DNA of 15,472 nucleotides from positions 1-15,472 of the forward strand of contig CALBKQ010000199.1 in the NCBI GenBank assembly GCA_937895645.1. Direction: 5' to 3'. Source of the DNA: an uncultured Clostridia bacterium. GTDB taxonomy: Bacteria > Bacillota > Clostridia > Oscillospirales > Acutalibacteraceae. Shown piece after piece: positions 7,790 to 15,161 of this stretch; position 1 is the first letter of the stretch; each line of letters opens with the position of its first letter. A model generated the notes under the pieces. That model saw only the letters and a list, made by a program, of their open reading frames with translations, ran no database searches and was not told the origin of the DNA. A program made the translations under genes and the position numbers.

Positions 7790-7804
7790 GTATGAGGTGT
7801 TATT

Positions 7805-9532
7805 ATGAAAAAAGGTTTTGCATTATTATCAGGAATAGCAGCCGCTGGGGCTGCTGTGGGTAGCAGCTTGTTATATTTTAAGAAAAATAATATTTGCCCT
7901 CGTTGTGAATTGAAAAAAGTACTTGCAAAAACAAAAATTCATTATACTAAAGATGAAATGTATAATAATGGTGCTGCTTTAACACCACCAATGGGTTGGT
8001 CAAGCTGGAATATTTTCAGACATAAGATTGATGAAAATGTAATACTTCAGATTGCAAAAGCAGTTAAAGAATCAGGTCTTGCAGATGTAGGTTATGTATA
8101 TATTAATCTTGATGACTGTTGGCAATCTTCAATGCGTGACGAAAATGGCAAAATGCAAGGCGATTTAACAACATTTCCACACGGTATTAAATGGCTTGTT
8201 GAACAAGTGAATGATATGGGACTTAAACTTGGTATCTATTCATCAAATGGTACACTTACTTGTGAAGATTTACCTGCATCACTTTATAACGAAAGAATTG
8301 ATGCCGAAACTTTTGCTGAGTGGGGTGTAGAATATTTCAAATACGACTATTGTCATCATGTGCTAATTCCAACTGACGCACCATACATTGATAGCATCTC
8401 TGTTGGTGGCAATGGTATTGATGGTGAACTTGTATTCCCTGCAAAAGATGCTGTACTTAAAGGTGAAGCAAAGGTCATTAATGAAGAAGATGGTAAATCT
8501 TATGTGAGAGGCATTTGCAGTAATATGGGCTCAATCGAGTTTAATAATATTGTAGTACCACATGATGGCGAATATGTTCTTACATTTGTTATGAGAAAGA
8601 ATACTTGTAATGGTCAGTTCTGTGTTGTAACAGTAAATAATACAGATAAGTATGATTTCTTTATATCTGAACAAAAAGCATTCTCCCGTGAAGGCAGAAG
8701 ACAAATTAAGATAAATCTTAAAGCGGGTATAAATTCAATTTCTATTACAAATCCCGTTGGTTCACCTATGGACAGTGCTGCTATGCAGTATGAAAAAATG
8801 GGTAGAGAACTCCAGCGTGCTACAAAGAAATATGCAGAAGAAAATAATTGCGAAGAAAAGAAAATTCTTTATTCTATTTGTGAATGGGGACAGAACCAGC
8901 CTTGGAAATGGGGTGGAAAGGCAGGTAATATCTGGAGAACAACTCCCGATATTCAACCGAATTGGCTATCCGTTGTAGGTATTTACGAGGTAAATGTAAG
9001 ACTTGATAAATACGCTCAACCGGGTGCTTTTAATGACCCTGATATGCTTGAGGTTGGTAATGGTAAACTTACTGTTGAAGAAAATAAATCTCACTTTACA
9101 TTGTGGGCAATGATGGCAGCACCACTTATTCTTGGTAATGATATCCGTGATTTTATTAAGACAGATGGTACTGTTGATACTGATAACAAAATTCTTGAAA
9201 TCCTTACAAATAAAGATGTTATTGCTATTGACCAAGATAAACTTGGTATTCAATGCTCTAGAGTAAAGTCAAATGGTATAACAGATGTGCTTGTAAAACC
9301 ATTAGAAAACAATGAGGTTGCAATTTGTTTCTTTAATAAAGGTCTTTCAAAGACAAAAATGGATTATTCAGTTGCAGATTTGCATAATATTGTAAATGTT
9401 ACATTACCAAATACAGAAAAATATGTGTGCAAAGATTTGTGGGACAAAACAGAAACAGTAATAACTGATACTATTTCTGTAGATGTTCCATCACATGGTG
9501 TAAAGGTTTATAAAATTTCTGCTGTGCATTAA
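7805..9532 (+). CDS. GH27 alpha-galactosidase, membrane-anchored, with inserted CBM-like domain
   Basis: Predicted to remove terminal alpha-galactose from oligosaccharides such as raffinose or galactomannan side chains. It has 575 residues, longer than a bare GH27 enzyme. A hydrophobic N-terminal helix (about residues 5-25) with flanking lysines and no lipobox looks like a signal anchor. The barrel begins at TPPMGWSSWN (60-69). NLDDCW (101-106) lines the pocket, FKYDYC carries the nucleophile D181, and WRTTPDI carries the acid/base D382, by family alignment. Residues about 195-325 interrupt the barrel after strand 4 and resemble a CBM6/CBM35 beta-sandwich (GSIEFNNIVVPHDGEYVLTF, LKAGINSISITNP). 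A beta-rich C-terminal domain follows about residue 475. A GH27 beta-L-arabinopyranosidase or N-acetylgalactosaminidase activity remains possible. GAGGTG at 7794-7799 sets the start. The 3' end overlaps the opposing gene by 62 nt. Confidence 0.9.
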   Translation: MKKGFALLSGIAAAGAAVGSSLLYFKKNNICPRCELKKVLAKTKIHYTKDEMYNNGAALTPPMGWSSWNIFRHKIDENVILQIAKAVKESGLADVGYVYINLDDCWQSSMRDENGKMQGDLTTFPHGIKWLVEQVNDMGLKLGIYSSNGTLTCEDLPASLYNERIDAETFAEWGVEYFKYDYCHHVLIPTDAPYIDSISVGGNGIDGELVFPAKDAVLKGEAKVINEEDGKSYVRGICSNMGSIEFNNIVVPHDGEYVLTFVMRKNTCNGQFCVVTVNNTDKYDFFISEQKAFSREGRRQIKINLKAGINSISITNPVGSPMDSAAMQYEKMGRELQRATKKYAEENNCEEKKILYSICEWGQNQPWKWGGKAGNIWRTTPDIQPNWLSVVGIYEVNVRLDKYAQPGAFNDPDMLEVGNGKLTVEENKSHFTLWAMMAAPLILGNDIRDFIKTDGTVDTDNKILEILTNKDVIAIDQDKLGIQCSRVKSNGITDVLVKPLENNEVAICFFNKGLSKTKMDYSVADLHNIVNVTLPNTEKYVCKDLWDKTETVITDTISVDVPSHGVKVYKISAVH

Positions 9533-9905
9533 GTTTATCTAATGTATTAAAAGTTTTAAGCACAATAAATGAAATAACATACCAACAAACACAAAATGGT
9601 AATGATATTATTCCAAGAAAGTTAAAAGGTGTATTTGTATAATCCCATACGCCAAGGTTAAAGGTTTTATTAACAATTAAACCTACAGTTAATTCTAATG
9701 TAGTAATAATAAATGCACCTAAAAATGCTTTTTTATAAATTGAATTTCTTTCAAAGGATTTGTTAATAATATAAAGGCATAAAAAAGCTGACCCACCGGT
9801 TATAATCATTGACCAATGAGTATATCCTCTGAATGTAATTTCAATAAGTCCGTACCCTAGTCCACCTACACAAAATAGCAACAAATATTTTTCAACATTT
9901 ATCAT
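9471..9905 (-). CDS. CmpB-family putative ABC-transporter permease, four-helix membrane protein
   Basis: An integral membrane protein of 144 residues with about four helices (near 6-24, 32-49, 61-80 and 96-118). The motif GYGLIEITFRGYTHWSMIITGG and the later LELTVGLIVNKTFNLGVWDY with TPFNFLGIISL match what I know of the family named CmpB or putative ABC-transporter type IV (PF06541). Members are common in Firmicutes but their function is not established. I chose ATG at 9905, after AAGGTG (9911-9916), over a longer reading to 9989 that would run through the divergent yunB start. The last 20 residues lie antisense to the end of the alpha-galactosidase gene and look unlike a conserved membrane segment, so an original stop may have been lost. 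No ATPase partner is nearby. Confidence 0.8.
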   Translation of the reverse strand: MINVEKYLLLFCVGGLGYGLIEITFRGYTHWSMIITGGSAFLCLYIINKSFERNSIYKKAFLGAFIITTLELTVGLIVNKTFNLGVWDYTNTPFNFLGIISLPFCVCWYVISFIVLKTFNTLDKLNAQQKFYKPLHHVMEHLQK

Positions 9906-9980
9906 ATAATCACCTTGATTTAGTGTTGGCACAAACACTTGTTTTATGTATAGCATAAAATGGTCAGGGTGATTATTTGA
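9902..9980. repeat. Nested inverted repeats in the cmpB-like/yunB divergent region
   Basis: Three inverted repeats lie in this divergent region. A 17-bp imperfect pair (9902-9918 and 9964-9980, 15 of 17 matching) contains the ribosome site and start codon of each gene. AGTGTT (9922-9927) pairs with AACACT (9934-9939). TTTTATG (9942-9948) pairs with CATAAAA (9954-9960). No standard sigma-A promoter stands out on either strand. CATAAAAT at 9954-9961 resembles a sigma-E type -10 (consensus CATACAAT) ahead of yunB, but its -35 is poor. Confidence 0.6.
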
Positions 9981-10633
9981 GTAACTCAAGAAAGCATAAA
10001 TTTAAGAAAAGAGTCTTAAAAATAATATTTGTATTGTTGTTATTTATAATAGTCGGACTAATCTTCTTTGAAATAAGGGCAAAACCTGTTATAATTGAAG
10101 TAGCAGTTGCACAATCTGAAAATATCGCGTCTTCAATTATTGAAAGTGCAATAAATTCTGTATTGTATGAAAATGGTATTACATATTCGAGCCTTGTTGA
10201 TATCGAAAAAGATGATAGCGGTAGAGTTACAACCGTTAAAGCGGATACAATTAAAATGAATATGCTGAAAAGTGAAATCGGTGCAGAAATTTCTAATGAC
10301 ATTTTAGAAACTGATAGTCGCGAAATCAGTATTCCTTTAGGTACAATTTTAGGTATAAGTGCATTGTCGGGAAAAGGTCCGAAAATTAAAACAACTGTTA
10401 CTTTAGCAAGTAATGTAACATCAACAATTAAAAATACATTTACATCAGCGGGTATAAATCAGACTTTGCACGAAATTTTTGTGAATGTAAATGCAACTAT
10501 TTATGTTATTATGCCAAAAAATTCTGCAACTGCTGAAGTGAATTCTAATTATTGTATTGCACAAACTGTAATTATTGGCACAGTACCTGAAACATTTGCA
10601 GATTTTCAAAATAAAGGTGAACAAAATGAGTGA
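9977..10633 (+). CDS. yunB: Sporulation protein YunB
   Basis: Homologue of B. subtilis YunB, a sporulation protein of the mother-cell programme whose exact role is not settled. It has 218 residues, a little shorter than the Bacillus protein of about 250. A basic N-terminus and one transmembrane helix (about 12-31) are followed by the characteristic RAKPVIIEVAVAQSENIASSIIESAI segment (split here by its own length: key parts are AKPVI and ESAINSVLYEN). The central EISIPLGTILG stretch is also typical of the family. The start is TTG at 9977, after AGGGTGA (9966-9972); no in-frame ATG is available upstream. It overlaps ligA by 8 nt, so a sporulation gene and an essential ligase are transcribed together. 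It implies that the organism, or a recent ancestor, forms spores. Confidence 0.88.
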   Translation: MSNSRKHKFKKRVLKIIFVLLLFIIVGLIFFEIRAKPVIIEVAVAQSENIASSIIESAINSVLYENGITYSSLVDIEKDDSGRVTTVKADTIKMNMLKSEIGAEISNDILETDSREISIPLGTILGISALSGKGPKIKTTVTLASNVTSTIKNTFTSAGINQTLHEIFVNVNATIYVIMPKNSATAEVNSNYCIAQTVIIGTVPETFADFQNKGEQNE

Positions 10634-12608
10634 TTTTGAACAGAAAAAGTTAAGAGCTGAAGAGTTACGCAAAGAACTCAATCATCATATCTATCGTTAT
10701 TATGTTGAAAACGAAAATGATATCTCGGACTATGAGTATGATATGCTTATGCGTGAACTTGACTCAATTGAAAAAGAATACCCCGAACTTTTAACAGCGG
10801 ATTCACCAACTCATAGAGTAGGTGGTCAGGCTGACGGACTTTTTGAGACAGTTGTTCATACTGTAAAAATGGAAAGTTTGCAGGACGCTTTTTCTCATGA
10901 CGAAGTTCGTGATTTTAACAAGAGAGTAAAAGATGTTTTCTCAAATGCTGAATATGTTGTTGAACCAAAAATTGATGGTCTTTCAGTATCTTTAGAATAT
11001 ACAAATGGTGTGTTTACTCGTGGTTCAACTCGTGGTGATGGTGTTCAGGGTGAAGACATTACTGCAAATCTTCGTACTGTAAAATCAATACCGTTAAGAC
11101 TTAAAAAAGATATTCCGTTTATTGAAGTTCGTGGTGAAGTATATATGCCACGCGAAGTGTTCTTAAAGATTGTTGAAAAACAAGAGCTTAATGGTGAAAA
11201 GCCATTCAAAAATCCAAGAAATGCAGCGGCAGGCAGCATAAGACAAAAAAATCCTAAAATTACTGCCGAACGCAACCTTGATATTTATGTATTTAACATT
11301 CAGCAAGTTGAGGGCGTTGAAATTAAAGGCCATTATGAATCACTTGTGTTCTTGAAAGAGTTGGGCTTTAAGACAATCCCATTCTTTAATAAATTTGATA
11401 ACATTGATGACACATTAAAAGAAATTGAGCGTATTGGCGAAATTCGTTATACTTTACCGTTCGATATTGATGGTGCAGTAATTAAAACTGACGATTTCTC
11501 AATGCGTGAAACTATTGGAAGTACTGCAAAGTTTCCTAAATGGGCATTGGCTTATAAATACCCACCTGAAGAAAAAGAAACAAAACTTGTTGACATCGAA
11601 ATCAATGTTGGCAGAACAGGTGTGCTGACACCAACTGCAGTATTTGAGCCTGTGCTTGTTGCAGGGTCAACTGTCAGCCGTGCAACACTTCATAATGAAG
11701 ATTTTATAACAGAAAAGGGTATAAGAATTGGTGATACCGTAAAAATCAGAAAAGCAGGGGACATTATTCCTGAAGTTTTGTGTGTAGTTGAACATTTTGA
11801 CAACTCAACACCATATAAAATGCCCGATTTCTGCCCGTCTTGTAATTCGCCTGTGCATCGTGAAGATGATGAGGCTGCAATTCGTTGTAATAACCCTGAC
11901 TGTCCTGCACAACTTTTACGAGTACTTATTCATTTCTGCTCTCGTGATGCTATGGACATTGAGGGGCTTGGTGACGCAGTTCTTGAAACATTGCTCAATA
12001 AAGGTTTAATCAGTAAGATTGCAGATATATATCAAATCGATTATGACAAAATTGCAGAACTTGAGGGTATGGGTAAAAAAAGTGCCGATAATATGCGAAA
12101 TGCAGTTGAAAAATCAAAGAAAAATGACTTGTCTAAACTTATTTTTGCTTTCGGTATCCGTCATATAGGTCAAAAGGCTTCAAAATTGCTCTCAGACCGC
12201 TTTTTAACACTTGATAACATAATTTCAGCTACTAAAGAAGAAATCCTTTCTATTGAGGGATTTGGCGAAATTATGGCTGATTCAGTTGTTGATTTCTTTT
12301 CATTAGAACAGACAAAACAGATGGTTGAAGAATTAAAATCATTTGGTCTTAATATGGAAAGTCAACGAGAAATCAAAGATAATCGTTTTGAGGGTATGAC
12401 CTTTGTGCTTACAGGAACACTTTCAACCTACGGCAGAAAAGAAGCACAAGAAATTATTGAGTCTTATGGTGGTAAAGCGTCTTCATCTGTATCAAAGAAA
12501 ACAACTTATGTTTTAGCAGGCGAGGCAGCAGGCTCAAAACTCCAAAAAGCTACAGATTTAGGCATTACAATTATCAACGAAGAACAATTCGCTGAAATGA
12601 TAAAATAA
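10626..12608 (+). CDS. ligA: NAD-dependent DNA ligase
   Basis: Seals nicks during replication and repair using NAD+ as the adenylate donor. It has 660 residues, the normal LigA length. Domain Ia (YYVENENDISDYEYDMLM, residues 25-42) binds the nicotinamide part of NAD. The adenylated lysine is K115 in EPKIDGLS. The OB-fold follows, with NVGRTGVLTPTAVFEPV. The zinc finger uses C403, C406, C421 and C426. Helix-hairpin-helix repeats span about 430-580 (IEGLGDAVLE, LEGMGKKSADN), and a C-terminal BRCT domain spans about 585-660. The ATG at 10626 is placed by AAGGTGA (10615-10621) and overlaps the yunB stop, so the two are probably translationally coupled. The gene ends in a terminator. All key residues are intact. 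Confidence 0.97.
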   Translation: MSDFEQKKLRAEELRKELNHHIYRYYVENENDISDYEYDMLMRELDSIEKEYPELLTADSPTHRVGGQADGLFETVVHTVKMESLQDAFSHDEVRDFNKRVKDVFSNAEYVVEPKIDGLSVSLEYTNGVFTRGSTRGDGVQGEDITANLRTVKSIPLRLKKDIPFIEVRGEVYMPREVFLKIVEKQELNGEKPFKNPRNAAAGSIRQKNPKITAERNLDIYVFNIQQVEGVEIKGHYESLVFLKELGFKTIPFFNKFDNIDDTLKEIERIGEIRYTLPFDIDGAVIKTDDFSMRETIGSTAKFPKWALAYKYPPEEKETKLVDIEINVGRTGVLTPTAVFEPVLVAGSTVSRATLHNEDFITEKGIRIGDTVKIRKAGDIIPEVLCVVEHFDNSTPYKMPDFCPSCNSPVHREDDEAAIRCNNPDCPAQLLRVLIHFCSRDAMDIEGLGDAVLETLLNKGLISKIADIYQIDYDKIAELEGMGKKSADNMRNAVEKSKKNDLSKLIFAFGIRHIGQKASKLLSDRFLTLDNIISATKEEILSIEGFGEIMADSVVDFFSLEQTKQMVEELKSFGLNMESQREIKDNRFEGMTFVLTGTLSTYGRKEAQEIIESYGGKASSSVSKKTTYVLAGEAAGSKLQKATDLGITIINEEQFAEMIK

Positions 12609-12609
12609 T

Positions 12610-12635
12610 AAAAGGGCGGTTAACCCGTCCTTTTT
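12610..12635. terminator. Bidirectional terminator between ligA and the kinase gene
   Basis: AAAAGGGCGG (12610-12619) pairs with CCGTCCTTTT (12625-12634) with one G-T wobble around a 5-nt loop. Five T follow on the plus strand (12631-12635) and four on the minus strand (12613-12610). The hairpin contains the stop and last codons of the minus-strand kinase gene, so it can end transcription from both sides. Confidence 0.82.
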
Positions 12636-13534
12636 AATTGGTTCTTTTTCATTTGTTTAATCAATTTTTTTGAACGCATTTTTATGTAATTAATTGTATC
12701 AATTTCTCCTAATCTCATCCACCAATCAATTTCATTACATAAAGCATACAACTCAATTTTCAAATCACAATACTTGCTGACTTGTACTCGCTTTTTATAT
12801 TGTTTATACAACTTTAATTTTTCGCCCAGTCCTAATGTTAGACAAAAAAGTTCATATTCTGGCTCAACAAATCTTGTATTAAATGGGTCTATAACACCGG
12901 CTATTTCAGATTTCTCCGTGTCAATAATCATATTAGGGGTCCAAAAATCACCGTGAGAAAGGCAGGGCGTGTTTTCAATGTTATCAAAAATCTCGTCGAA
13001 GTTAATTTTAATGAGATTTAGTGCTTTCATAACTTTCTTGTCAATCTTATCATTGTTATATTTTGTGAGCGAAAAGCTATATATTTTATCAAAGAAATCT
13101 TTATAGTATTCTTTCCAAAAATTATAATTAGGATTTTCAAAGTATCCAAATTTTGCATTATGAACACTTTGCATGTCAATAAAACAATCAATTATATTGT
13201 TTGCAAGGTGTTTTTTGTCTTTAATTTGATTTAGTCTTAATGTTCTGCCGCTTTTACCATTTATATATTCCATAGCCAGATATGAAACATTGTCTTTTTC
13301 TGCAAGAAAATAGTTTTTTGGAACTTTGAAATTGACATTTTGACTTAAAAAGTCATTCATTTTCATTTCTTCGTAAGTTAGCTCACGGTGTTTACTGGTT
13401 TTAATAATAAGCTTGAAAGGTGATTCAGTTATTTCAACACAAAAGCAAGATGCAGTATTTCCATTGCCAACAGGTTTTACGCTGATAACAGTTGTATTCA
13501 GGTGTTCTTCAACTATTAATTTGATATTATTCAT
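12620..13534 (-). CDS. Aminoglycoside phosphotransferase/fructosamine kinase-fold kinase
   Basis: A small-molecule kinase of the APH/fructosamine-kinase superfamily, 304 residues, cytosolic. The N-lobe has VGNGNTASCF (22-31) as a nucleotide loop and K45 in LIIKTS as the likely ATP lysine. The catalytic loop is LSHGDFWTPN (192-201), with D196 as base and N201, and GVIDPF (213-218) has the metal-binding D216. The FWxxN pattern and IDPF resemble fructosamine-3-kinases, which repair glycated amines, more than antibiotic kinases, but the sequence is not close enough to name a substrate. The C-terminus is lysine-rich. It lies 2 nt after the pseudouridine synthase stop, with an AAGGGA ribosome site inside that gene, so the two form an operon. 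An aminoglycoside-resistance role is not supported by context. Confidence 0.8.
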   Translation of the reverse strand: MNNIKLIVEEHLNTTVISVKPVGNGNTASCFCVEITESPFKLIIKTSKHRELTYEEMKMNDFLSQNVNFKVPKNYFLAEKDNVSYLAMEYINGKSGRTLRLNQIKDKKHLANNIIDCFIDMQSVHNAKFGYFENPNYNFWKEYYKDFFDKIYSFSLTKYNNDKIDKKVMKALNLIKINFDEIFDNIENTPCLSHGDFWTPNMIIDTEKSEIAGVIDPFNTRFVEPEYELFCLTLGLGEKLKLYKQYKKRVQVSKYCDLKIELYALCNEIDWWMRLGEIDTINYIKMRSKKLIKQMKKNQLKRTG

Positions 13535-13536
13535 AG

Positions 13537-14499
13537 TTATAATCCCTTATTGTAAAACTCATTCTTAAACCATACATCGTCAACTTCAAACTCTTTATGG
13601 TTTAAGTATTCAAGTATTCCTGCGTTTGTTGTAAAATCGAAAATAAGTTTATATGAGTATAAAAACTGCTTTTTATAGCCATATTTTTTATTTTGAGCAT
13701 TAGTGCCATATTTTCCATCACCAAGTAATGGGTGCCCTATTGATGCAAAATGTGCTCTAATTTGATGTGTCCGACCTGTGAGCAATTCAACCTCAACAAG
13801 TGATAAATCTCCATCAGTATCAACCACATTGTATTTAGTGCGGATTTCTTTTGAATCTTCAATTTTCTTTTTAGAAACTGTAACCTTGTTTTTGCTTTCG
13901 TCTTTAACAAGATAGCCCTCTAAAAGTCCACTTTTTTTCTTGATTTCACCGTGAACTATGCAAAGATAAAATTTGTGAAGTTCACGGTCTTTCATTTTCT
14001 GGTTAAGAATACGAAGTGTTTCAGCGTTTTTTGCTGCAATAACAATACCACCTGTATTACGGTCAATTCTATTTACAAGTGAAGGTACAAATGAATGTTC
14101 ATCATCTTGCTTGTATTCGCCTTTTTCATAAAGATAACGCTTAATTCTGCCAATTAATGTATCTATATATTCGTTATCGTCAGGGTGGGAGAGTACACCA
14201 ACTTTTTTATCGCAAAGAATAATATTTTCATCTTCATAAATAATACTAAGATTTTTAGATGCCTTAAGAAAATCATACTTTTCAGGTGCTTTTTCAAAAA
14301 ACTCATCATTTATATACATATCAACAACATCACCGAGATTAAGACGAGTTGAAATCTCAGCACGTTTACCGTTTACCTTGATTCTTTTAATTCTTATGTA
14401 CTTATACATAAGTGTTTTTGGAAGCAAGGGAACGGATTTTGTTATGAACTTGTCAAGACGCTGGTCAGCATCATTTTTATTGATTGTAAAACTTTTCAT
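13537..14499 (-). CDS. RluA-family pseudouridine synthase with S4 domain
   Basis: Predicted to isomerise uridine to pseudouridine in 23S rRNA or tRNA. It has 320 residues, within the family range. An N-terminal S4 RNA-binding domain (about 10-65, QRLDKFITKSVPLLPK and VNGKRA) is followed by the synthase domain. The catalytic aspartate is D146 in NRIDRNTGG, a variant of the more common HRLDxxTSG motif. LLTGRTHQIRAHFASIGHPL (about 237-256) is the conserved RTHQIR block, and GDGKYG follows. The overall form is closest to RluC-like proteins, but the target uridines cannot be assigned. GAGGTG (14505-14510) sits 5 nt before the start, and a strong promoter lies just upstream. It is first in an operon with the kinase. 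Confidence 0.93.
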   Translation of the reverse strand: MKSFTINKNDADQRLDKFITKSVPLLPKTLMYKYIRIKRIKVNGKRAEISTRLNLGDVVDMYINDEFFEKAPEKYDFLKASKNLSIIYEDENIILCDKKVGVLSHPDDNEYIDTLIGRIKRYLYEKGEYKQDDEHSFVPSLVNRIDRNTGGIVIAAKNAETLRILNQKMKDRELHKFYLCIVHGEIKKKSGLLEGYLVKDESKNKVTVSKKKIEDSKEIRTKYNVVDTDGDLSLVEVELLTGRTHQIRAHFASIGHPLLGDGKYGTNAQNKKYGYKKQFLYSYKLIFDFTTNAGILEYLNHKEFEVDDVWFKNEFYNKGL

Positions 14500-14526
14500 T
14501 TTTACACCTCTAAATTATTTCAATTA

Positions 14527-14555
14527 AATATACCACAACTTAAATTGCTTTTCAA
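14527..14555 (-). promoter_or_regulatory. Promoter of the pseudouridine synthase-kinase operon
   Basis: On the minus strand TTGAAA (14555-14550), a 17-nt spacer and an extended -10, TGG followed by TATATT (14532-14527), form a strong sigma-A promoter. The predicted start is near 14520, giving a leader of about 20 nt. Confidence 0.75.
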
Positions 14556-14556
14556 C

Positions 14557-14585
14557 TTGAAACTTATAAGAAATTAGTATAAAAT
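14557..14585 (+). promoter_or_regulatory. Candidate promoter of the two-helix membrane protein gene
   Basis: TTGAAA (14557-14562), 17 nt and TAAAAT (14580-14585) would start transcription near 14592, leaving a very short leader at the ribosome site AAGGTGA (14591-14597). The -35 is back to back with the opposing -35, forming a palindrome of six bases each side of one C (14550-14562). The short leader makes this call uncertain. Confidence 0.4.
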
Positions 14586-14602
14586 AACATAAGGTGATAA
14601 AT

Positions 14603-15136
14603 ATGGAGATAAATAAATTTCATTATAGGCAATTAACAGAGCCAAAAAAGATATATGTAGATGCAACAACTCTTAAAATCCGTGAGAAATTAAATGTTGC
14701 TTTCAAAACACCCACAGCAGAAGAGGATATGACAGGGATTTTTGGTAATTTTAATAAATTAGATAAAATGTATAAAGTAAAATACATATATTCCAGAAAC
14801 AAGCAACTTCAACCAATGACATTTGACAGATATCATTATCTTGTTGATGTTGGTGAAGATGAAAATGGTTCATATATTGAATATGCAATGGTTTATGATA
14901 AACTTTATGACCCATTAATCAGGTTTGTTTATATAATTGCAGTTTTTGCTGTACTTGGTTATCTTTTATATTTATATAAACTTGGTGCTATGAGTGTATT
15001 TTCTGCAGGAGTACTTGGTACTATTGTAGTTGCATCTGTCGTTCTTGTATTCAAAAAGTCTAAAGAAAGCAAAGAAAAATGCCAAAAAGCAGAAGTTTTA
15101 TTAAAAAAATTAATTTCTGATATAGATTTTTGTTGA
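14603..15136 (+). CDS. Hypothetical protein with two C-terminal membrane helices
   Basis: I do not recognise this family. It has 177 residues: a soluble N-terminal part of about 105 residues, rich in Lys, Tyr and Asp, with no signal peptide; a first helix near 107-127 (FVYIIAVFAVLGYLLYLY); a short loop; a second helix near 131-150 (VFSAGVLGTIVVASVVLVF); and a short Lys-rich tail (KKSKESKEKCQKAEVLLKK) likely on the cytosolic side. A helical hairpin with both ends inside the cell is the simplest topology. ATG at 14603 follows AAGGTGA (14591-14597) by 5 nt; a GTG at 14594 lies inside that ribosome site and is unlikely. It is divergent from the pseudouridine synthase. Its stop codon lies within a strong promoter -35, at the junction with foreign-looking DNA, so the 3' end may not be original. 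Confidence 0.72.
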   Translation: MEINKFHYRQLTEPKKIYVDATTLKIREKLNVAFKTPTAEEDMTGIFGNFNKLDKMYKVKYIYSRNKQLQPMTFDRYHYLVDVGEDENGSYIEYAMVYDKLYDPLIRFVYIIAVFAVLGYLLYLYKLGAMSVFSAGVLGTIVVASVVLVFKKSKESKEKCQKAEVLLKKLISDIDFC

Positions 15137-15161
15137 CAAAACTTATTTAATAATGTATTAT
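15133..15161 (+). promoter_or_regulatory. Near-consensus promoter pointing right
   Basis: TTGACA (15133-15138) is a perfect -35, followed by exactly 17 nt and TATTAT (15156-15161, five of six). It overlaps the stop codon of the upstream gene. No plus-strand gene follows in the window, so its transcript would run antisense through the truncated remnant and beyond the edge. Confidence 0.65.

Noticed and set aside
9906..9989. Longer start for the CmpB-like protein
   Set aside because: The added residues cross the intergenic repeats and the yunB start and lack a ribosome site; ATG at 9905 has AAGGTG.
12620..13534. Aminoglycoside resistance gene
   Set aside because: The fold is shared, but motifs fit fructosamine-kinase-like proteins better and the neighbours are housekeeping genes with matching composition.
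14959..15139. C-terminal part of the minus-strand frame as real protein
   Set aside because: It is exactly antisense to the membrane helices of the plus-strand gene and shows no protein-like pattern continuous with its N-terminal part.
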